Below, piece after piece: positions 1 through 8,873 of a stretch of DNA of 64,000 nt. Within the stretch, counting starts at the first letter, position 1; each line of letters starts with the position of its first letter. The notes below the pieces were generated by a model. The model saw only the letters and a program-made list of their open reading frames with translations. It ran no database searches and was not told the DNA's origin. Position numbers and translations under genes: made by a program. The stretch comes from an uncultured Mycobacteriaceae bacterium (GTDB taxonomy: Bacteria; Actinomycetota; Actinomycetes; Mycobacteriales; Mycobacteriaceae). The stretch spans positions 207,673-271,672 of the forward strand of contig CADEGF010000001.1 of assembly GCA_902826815.1 (NCBI GenBank), given 5' to 3'.

Positions 1-14
1 GGCTTGGGGGCCAG

Positions 15-1034
15 GTGAACGAACTGACCCAGCTCGTCGACGACATCGGCCGCCGGTCCTTCGACGCCCGTATCGGTCACCGCGACGTGCGTGAGGAGTT
101 CGACGATGCGCTGTGGCGCACAGTCGAGGAAACCGGGCTGAGCCGGCTGATCAGCGGCCAGGAGGCCGGTCCCGCGGAAGCCGCGATCGTGCTGTCCGGG
201 TTGGCCCGGCACGCGGGCGCGGTGCCGATCGCCGAAACGGATCTGCTCGCGGCATGGCTCGCGGGTGAGGCAGGCGTAGGGGTGCCATGCGACGGGCCGC
301 TCACCATCGCGGTAGCCGACGCGGACGCAGTCGACGGCCGGATTCATGGCGCCGCAAACGATGTGCCGTGGCCGCGGTCGACGACGGTGCTGTTGGCCGC
401 GCGCACCTCTGATGCGCTTCACGTCGCGGTCGTCGACCAACCCGACGTAGTCGACGGCCGCAATCTGGCGGGCGAGCCCCGCGGGTCATTCACGTTCGAC
501 CTCGCGGAAGATCAGTTGGCCAAGGTAGGACCGGCCGTCGGCGACGAACTCATCCGCCGCGGTGCGTGGGCCCGCTGCGTGCAGATCGTCGGCGTGATGG
601 ACGCCGCGGCAGATCTCACCGTCGCCCACACCCGGGAGCGCAAGCAGTTCGGCAGGCCGCTGTCCGCATTCCAGGCCGTGCAGCATTCGCTGGCGGCGAT
701 GGCGGGTGAGGTCGAACGCGCCCGCGCCGCAACGATGTTGGCGATCGCCGCGGCGGCCGACTACGGGTTCGGCAGCCCGCAGGCCGATTACGCGGTGACG
801 GTGGCGAAGGTGGCCGTGGGCCGGGCCGTCGAACCGGTCACCACCATCGCCCACCAGTTGCACGGCGCGATCGGCGTCACTAGCGAGCACCACCTGTGGC
901 TGGCCACCATGCGGGCGCGGAGCTGGGTCGACGATTTCGGCAGCACCACGCATTACGCGCGGCGACTCGGCCGCATGACGCTGGCAGCCGACGACCCGTG
1001 GGACGTCGTCGTCAGCTGTCCATCACCTCGTTGA
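15..1034 (+). CDS. Acyl-CoA dehydrogenase family protein
   Basis: This 339-residue flavoprotein of the acyl-CoA dehydrogenase family is expected to introduce an alpha,beta double bond in an acyl-CoA thioester. The C-terminal half carries the family signature ERKQFGRPLSAFQAVQH (about residues 208-224) and the helix segment around QLHGAIGVTSEHHLWL (about 278-293). The N-terminal half is weakly conserved and the protein is shorter than the usual 380 residues, as in the smaller partner of two-subunit mycobacterial FadE enzymes. The GTG start sits in a GTGA overlap with a stop codon from a gene beyond the left edge, so it is probably the last gene of an operon whose preceding gene may be its partner. 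Its 3' end overlaps the convergent nat gene by 23 bp. The substrate cannot be inferred. Confidence 0.85.
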   Translation: MNELTQLVDDIGRRSFDARIGHRDVREEFDDALWRTVEETGLSRLISGQEAGPAEAAIVLSGLARHAGAVPIAETDLLAAWLAGEAGVGVPCDGPLTIAVADADAVDGRIHGAANDVPWPRSTTVLLAARTSDALHVAVVDQPDVVDGRNLAGEPRGSFTFDLAEDQLAKVGPAVGDELIRRGAWARCVQIVGVMDAAADLTVAHTRERKQFGRPLSAFQAVQHSLAAMAGEVERARAATMLAIAAAADYGFGSPQADYAVTVAKVAVGRAVEPVTTIAHQLHGAIGVTSEHHLWLATMRARSWVDDFGSTTHYARRLGRMTLAADDPWDVVVSCPSPR

Positions 1035-1851
1035 CGCGGGCCTCGACGTCGCCGAGACCGGACAGATCGATGCCGAACCGCTCGGTCAGCGCCTCGACGA
1101 CGTCGGCCGCGGTATCGAATCGGATCCGTTCGCTCTGCCCCTTGCCGTGGATGGCGAGGTTGCGTCCGCGCAGGTTCCACCGCGCGTCGTCGGTGATGAG
1201 CGCGGCGGTGAGTCCACTGACGAAATGCGATCCCGGATACGTTGACACATACCAACTTCCGACCCGCCGGTCGATCATCGGGAACGGCCCGGTGCTGAAC
1301 AGATAGAGCGGTTCCCACTTGTCGCGGATCTCGCTCTCCAGCACCAGCCCGTCGCCGCGCTCACGGATCCGGTACGGCTCGTGCCGGGTCTGCTGCACGG
1401 TGTCGAGCTCGAGCCGGATCGGCGACGACAGGGTCTGTCCGCCGAATCCGACGTCGACCAGATAGCGGCCGTCTTCACCGGGAACCGACACCGCGAGCGT
1501 CTGATGTGTCTGCGCGGGCAACGCATCGCTTTCGGACATCCAGACCACCCGTCCACCGAAGATGTCTACCCCGAAGCCCAACTGCGACAGCACTTCTGCC
1601 ATCACTCCGTTCTGTTCGAAGCAGTAGCCGCCGCGGCGATGCCGAACCATCTTGTCGACGAGTGCGCCTGCGCTGAGGTCGATCACCGGTATGCCCATCA
1701 ACGGGTCGAGGTTCTCGAACGGGATGGTGCGATTGTGCGCGGCGACCAGCGCCGCGAGCACGTCGAGCGTCGGCTCGGTCGGGCCGGTGTAGGAGACGCG
1801 ACGGAAATACTCGGCGATGCTGTCGGCGGTCATATACGCATCGTGCGTCAT
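1012..1851 (-). CDS. nat: Arylamine N-acetyltransferase
   Basis: Transfers an acetyl or propionyl group from CoA to arylamines and hydrazines such as isoniazid. The cysteine-protease-like triad is visible: Cys77 in RGGYCFEQN, His116 in AQTHQTLAV and Asp133 in LVDVGFGG, numbered from the ATG at 1851. The central segment NRTIPFENLDPLMGIPV and the segment GSWYVSTYPGSHFV match mycobacterial NATs closely, and the length of about 275-280 residues is typical. A TTG lies directly before the chosen ATG, and the downstream ATG at 1833 aligns better with the M. smegmatis N terminus. None of the three has a clear ribosome binding site. In M. tuberculosis nat lies in a cholesterol-catabolic operon; here it follows a methyltransferase instead. 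Confidence 0.95.
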   Translation of the reverse strand: MTHDAYMTADSIAEYFRRVSYTGPTEPTLDVLAALVAAHNRTIPFENLDPLMGIPVIDLSAGALVDKMVRHRRGGYCFEQNGVMAEVLSQLGFGVDIFGGRVVWMSESDALPAQTHQTLAVSVPGEDGRYLVDVGFGGQTLSSPIRLELDTVQQTRHEPYRIRERGDGLVLESEIRDKWEPLYLFSTGPFPMIDRRVGSWYVSTYPGSHFVSGLTAALITDDARWNLRGRNLAIHGKGQSERIRFDTAADVVEALTERFGIDLSGLGDVEARVNEVMDS

Positions 1852-1880
1852 CAACCGAGGTTCAGGTCAAGGGTCGGCCC

Positions 1881-2687
1881 TCACCTCGTGGCGGTCGCGA
1901 CGACCATCGGCTGATCCACAACCGTCACACCGCCGACCACATGCTGCCTGGCTCCATCGATGAACCGTCGCTCAAGAGCCGCCTTCGCGTCATCGGGAGC
2001 CTGGTTGACGAACGTGGCCATCGGCGTGAGATTGATATACATCCACAGGAACTCGGCGGGAGGGGGCAGGCGGAACGGGGCCGTTGTCTCGTTCGCGGAC
2101 ACGTCTTGCAGCCCAGCATCCCGAAGCAGCGCGGCAACGGTGTGCGGATCGTCCATCGAGAACACGGAGCTGACGAAGCCGCCGAGGTCGGGACTGATGT
2201 GCTCGACGAGAGCCTTCTCCATCAGCTCGAAGACGGGTTGTATCCGGCCAGGGGTGTTGACTGCGACCCGCCCCGACGGCGCGAGCACGCGTCGCATCTC
2301 GGCGACAACGGCGGCCCGATTCTCCATGAACATCAAGCCCATCTGGCACAACACGACGTCGACCGATGCATCCGGTACCGGCAGCGCCGCGGCATCGGCG
2401 ATGCACCACTCGATCTCGGCGCCCTTCGGCGCGGCGACGGCCTTTGCGACGTCGATCATGTCCGGGGCGATGTCGACGCCGGTCACTGCGCCCTCGACAC
2501 CTACGGATTCGGCCGCCAGTCGCGCGATCAGGCCGGTACCGCACGCGACGTCGAGTACACGTTCGCCCGGCCGGAGGTCGGCCGCCCGAAGCAGGTCTCG
2601 GGATACGGGCGTGGCGATTGCGGGGACGAAGTCGCGCTGGTAGTTCTCGGCCGCCGTACCGGAGAATTTTCGGTATGAAACAGACAT
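1881..2687 (-). CDS. Class I SAM-dependent methyltransferase (UbiE-like)
   Basis: A 268-residue Rossmann-fold methyltransferase. Motif I is VLDVACGTGLIARLA (about residues 45-59), followed by the acidic loop TGVDIAPDMIDVAK and motif post-I IEWCIADAAALPVPD, as in the UbiE/Methyltransf_11 families. The N terminus YRKFSGTAAENYQRDFVPAI is typical of small-molecule methyltransferases of this group. The acceptor substrate is unknown. It lies downstream of the LuxR regulator and upstream of nat on the same strand, with gaps of 82 and 29 bp, so partial cotranscription is possible. ATG start; no strong Shine-Dalgarno is visible. Confidence 0.88.
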   Translation of the reverse strand: MSVSYRKFSGTAAENYQRDFVPAIATPVSRDLLRAADLRPGERVLDVACGTGLIARLAAESVGVEGAVTGVDIAPDMIDVAKAVAAPKGAEIEWCIADAAALPVPDASVDVVLCQMGLMFMENRAAVVAEMRRVLAPSGRVAVNTPGRIQPVFELMEKALVEHISPDLGGFVSSVFSMDDPHTVAALLRDAGLQDVSANETTAPFRLPPPAEFLWMYINLTPMATFVNQAPDDAKAALERRFIDGARQHVVGGVTVVDQPMVVATATR

Positions 2688-2734
2688 GGCGGAACCCTAC
2701 GAAGTCCGTCATGCGTTCGGCATCGGGCGAACAT

Positions 2735-2752
2735 CCCATTGTCGGGAATGGG
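2735..2752. repeat. Short inverted repeat after the LuxR-type gene
   Basis: CCCATT, a six-base loop, then AATGGG in the 82-bp gap between the LuxR-type gene and the methyltransferase gene. No U-tract follows on the minus strand, so it is at best a weak or attenuating hairpin. It could instead be an operator for the methyltransferase. Confidence 0.35.
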
Positions 2753-2769
2753 TCGAACGACCAACGGAC

Positions 2770-4314
2770 TCAGACCAGATGGTGCTGGTAGGCGAAGGCG
2801 GTCGCCGCCGATCGATTCGCCACTCCGAGCTTGGCGTAGATGTGTTCGACGTGGCGGGCAACGGTGTGCGGGCTCACGACCAGTCGCTCTGCGATCTCCC
2901 GATTCGTTCGGCCTGCCGCCAGCAGTGCCAGCACCTCACGCTCGCGGGCGGACAGTTCCACCGATCCCTCCGGCGTCCCGACGGCGGCCAACTTATTGAC
3001 CCGTTCCAGATCCGGCGCGGCACCGAGATTTACGAAAATGTCTCTGGCACAGTCGAACTCCACCTTTGCGCCGGTGAAGTCTCCCAGTGCAGCGCACGCC
3101 AGTCCCAGCAACACCGCGGTGCGCGCGGTCTCGTACTGCATGTGCGCCGCCCGCCAACTCCTCGCGGCGGCCCGTAGCTCGGGCAGGGATGCGGTCACCT
3201 TCCCCTCCCCGAGCAGCACCGACCCCGCGGCTTGAGCGGCCATCGCGCCAACCACGTCCGAACTCGACCTGTCGGCGATCGCCGACAGTTCGGCGGTCAG
3301 CTCCCGCGCCCCCGTGACATCGCCCGCTGACCGGAGAATGTCGACGGCCGCGAACAGCAGAGCCGCCCGCGAACCCGAAGTACCGGATTCTGTCAGAGCC
3401 CGGCGGATCGTCGCAGCTGCGGCCGCATCTCGGCCCTTGGCGAGCTCAAGCAACGCCAATCCCGGCACCGGATCGTGGCCATGCCTGCCTGCTTTCCGGT
3501 AACACCGCTCGGCCAGGCCGAAGTTCCCGACCAGCCGATGAAGCTCGCCCTCCTGGTAGCTGGCCAGTCCGAGCGCCGGGTGCAGCGGGTCAGCCAGCCG
3601 GCGGCACGCGCTCTCCGCACTGGAAAGCGCCCCGACCCAGTCTCCGCCGGCCTGCTGAAGTTGCGATCGGTGCACCAGGCACTGGCCCCGGAAAGGCACC
3701 AGGTCCGGCTGGGCTTCACACCATGCCCCGAGCGCGTCGGTCCACTGTGACGCCCGGCGCAGATCCAACAGGTTCATGTACTCGAGAATCGCGGCGCAGT
3801 AGGCGATTCCCGTGGTTATCGGCCCGAGTTCACCGGTCGTCGCCGCCACCATGACTTCGTCCAACTGGCCGACACCGGCATCCGCGTCGTCGAGAGCGAT
3901 GAGTGCCTGGCCCTGGCACAGGGTGCCGAAGGCACGCAGATCGGCGTCGCCGAACCGCTTGCCGGTTTCACTGGCTCGAGCGCCGAGAGTCAAAGTCCGA
4001 TGAGGATCGCCTCCCTCGAGCGCGGCGAGAGCCTGTGGGATGAGAACGTAGCCCGCCGCGCGACATGGCGTCCCGACCTCGGCGATCAAGCTGTCGGTCC
4101 TGGCGAGCCAACCGTTGCCGAGCGCCGTCCGACCGCTTAGCAGGAGGACCAATCCGAGCCAGAACGCGTATCGGGCGGACTCGGCCGGATGCCCAGCGGC
4201 AAGGGCCGCCCGATGCGCGGACTCCCAATGCTTGGCGCACTCGTCGTCGGCGCCGGCCAGAAATGCCCGGATCGCCGCCTGTTCACAGTCCGACGCGTCG
4301 ACCGACGACGTCAT
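2770..4314 (-). CDS. LuxR-family transcriptional regulator with helical-repeat N-terminal region
   Basis: A 514-residue regulator. The last 65 residues form a LuxR/GerE helix-turn-helix: LSAREREVLALLAAGRTNRE, then IAERLVVSPHTVARHVEHIY and AKLGVANRSAA. The preceding 440 residues are Ala/Leu-rich and look like tandem TPR-type helical hairpins. There is no P-loop ATPase, unlike full-length MalT-type LAL regulators, so this resembles the C-terminal half of one. I chose the ATG at 4314 because GGAGG lies just upstream. The reading frame stays open further upstream, but only inside echA1 and with an atypical Arg/Pro-rich composition. The start is 10 bp after the echA1 stop, suggesting cotranscription. 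The inducer and targets are unknown. Confidence 0.88.
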   Translation of the reverse strand: MTSSVDASDCEQAAIRAFLAGADDECAKHWESAHRAALAAGHPAESARYAFWLGLVLLLSGRTALGNGWLARTDSLIAEVGTPCRAAGYVLIPQALAALEGGDPHRTLTLGARASETGKRFGDADLRAFGTLCQGQALIALDDADAGVGQLDEVMVAATTGELGPITTGIAYCAAILEYMNLLDLRRASQWTDALGAWCEAQPDLVPFRGQCLVHRSQLQQAGGDWVGALSSAESACRRLADPLHPALGLASYQEGELHRLVGNFGLAERCYRKAGRHGHDPVPGLALLELAKGRDAAAAATIRRALTESGTSGSRAALLFAAVDILRSAGDVTGARELTAELSAIADRSSSDVVGAMAAQAAGSVLLGEGKVTASLPELRAAARSWRAAHMQYETARTAVLLGLACAALGDFTGAKVEFDCARDIFVNLGAAPDLERVNKLAAVGTPEGSVELSAREREVLALLAAGRTNREIAERLVVSPHTVARHVEHIYAKLGVANRSAATAFAYQHHLV

Positions 4315-4324
4315 ACCTCCAGTG

Positions 4325-5104
4325 TCAGGTACCGGTCCACTTCGGCGGCCGTTTCTCGGCGAACGCGACCGCGCCCTCCCTGGCGTCGTTGGACATGAAG
4401 ACCGGCGCCAGGATCTTGCCCTGCTTCTTCCACATCTCCTCGGGGCTCCAGCCGCGCGCCTCGACGACGATGCGCTTGGTGGCGGCCACCGCAAGCGGGC
4501 CGTTGCCGCTGATCCGCTCGGCAAGGCCGATCGCGGCCTCCAGCGCAGACCCGGGTTCGGCCAGCAGGTTCACCAGCCCTAGCTCGTGGGCGCGCTCGGC
4601 AGGGAGGTTCTCACCGGTCAGCGCCAGCTCCATGGCGATCGCGTACGGGATGCGCTGCGGCAGCCGCAGCAGGCCGCCACCGCCGGCGACAAGGCCGCGC
4701 TTGACCTCGGGGATTCCGAACGCAGAGTCCTTCGACGCCACGATCAGGTCGGTGGCAAGGGCCAGCTCGCATCCGCCGGCCAGGCAGTAACCCTCGACGG
4801 CCGCGATCAGCGGCTTGGCAGGCGGGCGTTCGGTGAAGCCCATGCCCCTGCCCTCGACGACGACGTTCTCGCCGCGCGCGAACGCCTTGAGGTCCATACC
4901 CGCGGAGAACGAGCCGCCCGCGCCGGTCAGGATGCCGACCGAAAGGCCGTCATCGCCGTCGAGGCGGTCCATGGCGTCGGCCAACCCCTTGCTGACTTCG
5001 GCGTTCACCGCGTTTCTGGCCTTGGGGCGGTTGATGGTGATGATCAGGATGCGGTCGCGCTGTTCGACCTGCACAACTTGTTCGTTGTTGGCTTCTTCGC
5101 TCAC
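4325..5104 (-). CDS. echA1: Enoyl-CoA hydratase/isomerase
   Basis: A 259-residue crotonase that hydrates 2-enoyl-CoA in beta-oxidation. Both catalytic glutamates of the hydratase subgroup are present: Glu113 in AGGCELALATD and Glu133 in FGIPEVKRGL. The oxyanion-hole segment is SFSAGMDLKAF (about residues 65-75). Sequence and position suggest the orthologue of M. tuberculosis EchA1 (Rv0222), next to the lipC/WS-DGAT block. It is divergent from the acyltransferase operon across a 93-bp region that holds a KstR-like palindrome, so control by sterol or fatty-acid metabolites is plausible. The LuxR-type gene follows 10 bp downstream. Confidence 0.93.
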   Translation of the reverse strand: MSEEANNEQVVQVEQRDRILIITINRPKARNAVNAEVSKGLADAMDRLDGDDGLSVGILTGAGGSFSAGMDLKAFARGENVVVEGRGMGFTERPPAKPLIAAVEGYCLAGGCELALATDLIVASKDSAFGIPEVKRGLVAGGGGLLRLPQRIPYAIAMELALTGENLPAERAHELGLVNLLAEPGSALEAAIGLAERISGNGPLAVAATKRIVVEARGWSPEEMWKKQGKILAPVFMSNDAREGAVAFAEKRPPKWTGT

Positions 5105-5163
5105 GCGGGTGATGCTAGCGAGCAGCGTTTGGCGCGTTGCACCGACTGGGTACTATGTAAAAC

Positions 5164-5177
5164 TAGAACACGTTCTA
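5164..5177. promoter_or_regulatory. KstR-like operator (TAGAAC-n2-GTTCTA)
   Basis: The palindrome TAGAACACGTTCTA has perfect six-base arms and a two-base centre. It is flanked by AAC and ATT, so near-symmetry extends outward. It matches the consensus TnnAACnnGTTnnA described for the mycobacterial TetR-family repressor KstR, which responds to cholesterol catabolites. It lies 21 bp upstream of the acyltransferase ATG and about 60 bp upstream of the divergent echA1 ATG, so one bound repressor could control both operons. The assignment to KstR rests on the motif alone. Confidence 0.65.
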
Positions 5178-5197
5178 ATTCGACGAGGGGACCCCCA

Positions 5198-6007
5198 ATG
5201 GCCACCACCGATATCGAGGCGTCGGAGCTCACCAAGTGGGATCCGGGCCTGACTGAGCGGGTGATGGGGATCCTGCGACCGTTCCTCAAGCGGTACTTCC
5301 GCTCGGAGGTGCGCGGCCTGGAGAACATGCCGCAGGGCGGCGCACTGCTGGTGTCCAACCACTCGGGCGGCATGCTGCCGATGGACGTGCCGATCCTTTC
5401 CGTCGACTTCTACGCCAAGCATGGCTACGACCGGCCGCTCTACACACTCAGCCACGACATGCTGGGGGTAGGACCGACAGGCGACTTCTTCAAGAAGATC
5501 GGCTATATCAGCGCCAACCACGAGAACGCCGACGCGGCGCTGCGGTCGGGCGGCCTGGTGGTCGTGTTCCCCGGCGGTGACTACGACGTCTACCGGCCGA
5601 CGCTGTCGGAGAACAAGATCGACTTCGGCGGCCGCACCGGCTACGTCAAGGCCGCGCTGAACGCGGGTGTGCCGATCGTGCCGACGGTGGGCGTCGGTGG
5701 CCAGGAAACTCAGCTGTACCTGACCAGGGGTACCTGGCTGGCCAAGCGCCTCGGACCGATCGCGCGCCTGGCCCGCGCCAAGATCGTGCCGATCTCATTC
5801 GGCTTCCCGTTCGGTTTGAGCCTGGTGGTCCCGCCGAACATCCCGCTGCCGGCCAAGATCACCATGGAGGTGCTGCCCGCCATCGACATCGTCGCCGAGT
5901 TCGGCGAGAACCCCGATATCGACGAGGTCGACGCCCACGTCCGACATGTCATGCAGCGGGCAATCGACGAACTGGCCGCCGAACGGCGTCTGCCGATCCT
6001 CGGCTGA
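5198..6007 (+). CDS. Acyltransferase of the PlsC/LPLAT type (Rv1428c-like)
   Basis: A 269-residue glycerophospholipid-type acyltransferase. The catalytic block is LLVSNHSGGMLPMDVPIL, where the usual NHxxxxD is NHSGGMLPMD. It is followed by FFKKIGYISANHENADAAL and the acceptor-binding block VVVFPGGDYDVYRP. Likely donor is acyl-CoA from the next gene and the acceptor a glycerolipid. The ATG at 5198 follows GACGAGGGG. An upstream open extension is only the antisense of echA1. The stop is 3 bp before the ligase start, so the trio acyltransferase-ligase-esterase is one operon, resembling M. tuberculosis Rv1428c-fadD12-lipO. A KstR-like site precedes it. Confidence 0.88.
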   Translation: MATTDIEASELTKWDPGLTERVMGILRPFLKRYFRSEVRGLENMPQGGALLVSNHSGGMLPMDVPILSVDFYAKHGYDRPLYTLSHDMLGVGPTGDFFKKIGYISANHENADAALRSGGLVVVFPGGDYDVYRPTLSENKIDFGGRTGYVKAALNAGVPIVPTVGVGGQETQLYLTRGTWLAKRLGPIARLARAKIVPISFGFPFGLSLVVPPNIPLPAKITMEVLPAIDIVAEFGENPDIDEVDAHVRHVMQRAIDELAAERRLPILG

Positions 6008-6010
6008 AGC

Positions 6011-7645
6011 ATGGCTCTGTTGGACCGACTGAACGACACCGTCGGCCTCGTCACCACGATGGCGAGGTCAGGCATGATCGCGCCGCTGCGTCCGGACAAG
6101 TACCTGCGGATCGCCGCGGCCATGCGGCGCGAAAACATCTCAGCCGTATCGGGTTTCGCATCCGCCGCGCAACGCTGCGCCGACCGGCCCGGCCTCGTCG
6201 ACGAGCTGGGCACCCTGACCTGGCGTGAGATCGACCAACGCTGCGACGCGTTCGCGGCCGCGCTGCAGGCGCTGCCCGGCGGGCAGCCGAAGGTGATCGG
6301 AATCATGTGCCGCAACCACCGCGGCTTCATCGAGGCCGTCGTCGCCGCCAACCGCATCGGCACCGATCTACTGCTGCTGAACACGTCGTTCGCCGGCCCG
6401 GCGCTGGCCGAGGTGGTCGCGCGCGAGGGCGCGGACGCCATGGTCTACGACGAGGAGTTCACCGAGATCGTCGGCCGCGCACTCACCGACCGACCGGATG
6501 CCACCCGCATCATCGCGTGGACCGACGATCCGTCCGCGTACGGCGACTCGCCGACGGTCGAGAAGTTGATCACCGCGCACGCAGGCCAGACGCCGAAGCG
6601 TGCCACCGAGAAGCCGCGAACCATTTTGCTCACGTCGGGCACCACCGGAACCCCCAAGGGCGCCAAGCTGACCGGCGGCGACCCGAGCGCGCTCAAGGCC
6701 ATCCTGGACCGCACCCCGTGGCACACCGAGGAAGCGACCGTCGTCGCGGCGCCGATGTTTCACGCATGGGGTTTCTCGCAGTTGATCTTCGCCGCCACGA
6801 TGGCATGCACGATCATCACCAGGCGAAAATTCGATCCGGAGGCAACGCTGCAGCTGGTCGACCGCCACAGCGCCACCGGCCTTGCCGTCGTTCCGGTGAT
6901 GTTCGACCGGATTATGGAACTGCCCGACGGGGTACGAAACCGCTACAGCGGACGGTCCCTGCGGTTCGCCGCCGCATCGGGGTCGCGGATGCGCCCTGAC
7001 GTGGTGACGGCCTTCATGGATCAGTTCGGCGACGTCATCTACAACAACTACAACGCCACGGAGGCCGGTTTGATCGCGTCGGCCACGCCAGAAGACCTGC
7101 GGGCGGCGCCCGATACGGCGGGTAGGCCCGCGCCCGGCACCGAGATTCGTGTGCTGGACAAGGAGTTCCGCGAGGTGCCAACGCGCGAGGTGGGCCAGAT
7201 CTTCTGCCGCAGTGCCACCTTGTTCGACGGCTACACCTCAGGCAATACCAAGGATTTCCACGACGGCTTCATGGCCTCGGGCGATATGGGCTACGTCGAC
7301 GAGAACGGCAGGCTGTTCGTCGTCGGTCGCGATGACGAGATGATCGTCTCCGGCGGCGAGAACGTCTACCCCATCGAGGTCGAGAAGACGCTGGCGTCGC
7401 ACGCCGATGTGGCTGAGGCGGCGGTGATCGGGGTGGACGACGAACAGTACGGCCAGCGGCTGGCGGCATTCGTCGTGCTTGCCGATGGCGCGCGCGCGAC
7501 ACCCGATACCCTGAAGCAGCACGTGCGGGAGAACCTCGCGAATTATAAAGTGCCGCGGCAGATCACGGTTCTCCCAGAACTTCCGCGCAGCATCACCGGC
7601 AAGATCGTTCGTAAGGATCTCCAGGCAATGATCGACAATGGGTAA
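6011..7645 (+). CDS. fadD12: Fatty acyl-CoA/acyl-AMP ligase (FadD12-like)
   Basis: A 544-residue adenylate-forming enzyme that activates a fatty acid to acyl-AMP and then acyl-CoA. Visible motifs are the P-loop LLTSGTTGTPKGAKLT (about residues 206-221), the A5 region YNNYNATEAGLIASATP, the hinge GRDDEMIVSGGENVYPIEVE and the C-terminal lysine motif SITGKIVRKDL. The N terminus (LLDRLNDTVGLVTTMARSGM) has no signal. Order and sequence resemble FadD12 (Rv1427c). The 3' end overlaps the following esterase gene by 8 bp, indicating translational coupling. The chain-length preference is unknown. Confidence 0.9.
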   Translation: MALLDRLNDTVGLVTTMARSGMIAPLRPDKYLRIAAAMRRENISAVSGFASAAQRCADRPGLVDELGTLTWREIDQRCDAFAAALQALPGGQPKVIGIMCRNHRGFIEAVVAANRIGTDLLLLNTSFAGPALAEVVAREGADAMVYDEEFTEIVGRALTDRPDATRIIAWTDDPSAYGDSPTVEKLITAHAGQTPKRATEKPRTILLTSGTTGTPKGAKLTGGDPSALKAILDRTPWHTEEATVVAAPMFHAWGFSQLIFAATMACTIITRRKFDPEATLQLVDRHSATGLAVVPVMFDRIMELPDGVRNRYSGRSLRFAAASGSRMRPDVVTAFMDQFGDVIYNNYNATEAGLIASATPEDLRAAPDTAGRPAPGTEIRVLDKEFREVPTREVGQIFCRSATLFDGYTSGNTKDFHDGFMASGDMGYVDENGRLFVVGRDDEMIVSGGENVYPIEVEKTLASHADVAEAAVIGVDDEQYGQRLAAFVVLADGARATPDTLKQHVRENLANYKVPRQITVLPELPRSITGKIVRKDLQAMIDNG

Positions 7646-8873
7646 ACGCAGACCGCTGCTGCGCGCCGGCATCGAGCTCGCGAACGCCGCCAACGGCGTG
7701 CGGCCGTTCGGTCGCGACGGATATCCCACCGTACCGGCGTTCTTCGCGGGCTGGCCCACCACCGAGATGGCCCCGCTGTACATGGCAGGCTCGATGCTCG
7801 GTGCGGTGTGGCGATGGCTGCGGGGCGACTACGCGACTCGCGGCGGCCGAATCTCGCTGCTGCTCAAGGTGATCACCTGGGGGCTGCTGTACCTCATCCA
7901 CCGCCGCAATGTGGATTCGGAGCCCTACTTCGAAACACCGCTACGGGAAACCCTCGGCGACGACTACGAATCCGTCGCCGCCCAGTCGCAGCCGATCGGT
8001 CGCAGGCGCCTCAGCAACATGTTTCCCAATGATTTCCTTCGCCGCCGCTATGTGGAGAAGACCGACATCGTCCGTTACGCAGGGCCCCGCGCCGACTTCG
8101 CCGACATTTGGCGCCGCCGCGACCTGCCGCGTGACGGGAAGGCCCCTGTGCTGCTGCAGGTTCCCGGCGGCGCGTGGTCGATCGGCATGCGTCGTCCGCA
8201 GGCCTATCCGTTGATGAGCCACATGGCTGAACGAGGATGGATCTGCGTATCGATCGGCTATCGGGTCAGCCCGGTGCATACCTGGCCGGACCACATCGTC
8301 GACGTCAAGCGCGCACTGGCCTGGGTCAAGGAGCACATCGCCGAATACGGCGGCGACCCCGCCTTCGTGGCGATCACCGGCGGCTCGGCAGGCGGGCACC
8401 TCTGCGCGCTGGCCGCCCTTACCCCCGACGACCCGCAGTATCAGCCCGGTTTCGAGGACGCCGACACATCGGTTGTCGCAGCGGTTCCGGTTTACGGGCG
8501 ATATGACTGGTTCTCCACCAAGGGACCCGGCCGCTGGGAGTTCGTCTTGATCATGCTGCAGCGGTTGGTCGTCAAGAAGCGGCTGACGAAGCATCTGCAG
8601 GTCTACCGCGACGCATCGCCGATCACCCGGGTGCGGCCCGACGCCCCGCCGTTCTACGTGTTGCACGGCGTGGACGATTCCCTGATCCCCGTACCAGAGG
8701 CGCGCGAATTCGTCGCCGCCCTGCGCGACGTCTCCAAGGAGACCGTCGTCTACTCCGAGATCCCGCACGCTCAGCACGCGTTCGACTTCTTCGGTTCGCC
8801 GCGCGGCTACTACACAGCGCACGCGGTCGGGAAGTTCCTGTCCTGGGTGCACGCCACCCACGACGAGAAATAG
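7638..8873 (+). CDS. Alpha/beta-hydrolase, hormone-sensitive-lipase-like esterase (LipO-like)
   Basis: A 411-residue carboxylesterase/lipase. The oxyanion loop is the variant VPGGAWSIGMRRPQAY in place of HGGG. The nucleophile serine sits in ITGGSAGGHLCALAAL, the acid in HGVDDSLIPVPEA and the histidine in PHAQHAFDFF. About 130 N-terminal residues precede the catalytic core and include hydrophobic stretches, suggesting membrane association. It is the last gene of the acyltransferase-ligase-esterase operon, and it ends one base from the end of the convergent WS/DGAT gene. It is a paralogue of the LipC-like protein at 10.3-11.6 kb. It probably hydrolyses esters or acylglycerols related to the lipids made by its neighbours. 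Confidence 0.88.
   Translation: MGKRRPLLRAGIELANAANGVRPFGRDGYPTVPAFFAGWPTTEMAPLYMAGSMLGAVWRWLRGDYATRGGRISLLLKVITWGLLYLIHRRNVDSEPYFETPLRETLGDDYESVAAQSQPIGRRRLSNMFPNDFLRRRYVEKTDIVRYAGPRADFADIWRRRDLPRDGKAPVLLQVPGGAWSIGMRRPQAYPLMSHMAERGWICVSIGYRVSPVHTWPDHIVDVKRALAWVKEHIAEYGGDPAFVAITGGSAGGHLCALAALTPDDPQYQPGFEDADTSVVAAVPVYGRYDWFSTKGPGRWEFVLIMLQRLVVKKRLTKHLQVYRDASPITRVRPDAPPFYVLHGVDDSLIPVPEAREFVAALRDVSKETVVYSEIPHAQHAFDFFGSPRGYYTAHAVGKFLSWVHATHDEK

Noticed and set aside
2686-3177. Plus-strand frames opposite the LuxR-type gene
   Set aside because: They have no family features, and the minus-strand gene is clear; they are shadows caused by high GC.
4315-4524. N-terminal extension of the LuxR-type regulator
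   Set aside because: It overlaps echA1, is Arg/Pro/Ser-rich as antisense-type translations are, and a GGAGG-supported ATG exists at 4314.
4586-5197. Long open frame extending the acyltransferase upstream
   Set aside because: It is antisense to echA1. The ATG at 5198 has its own ribosome binding site, and the protein aligns from there.
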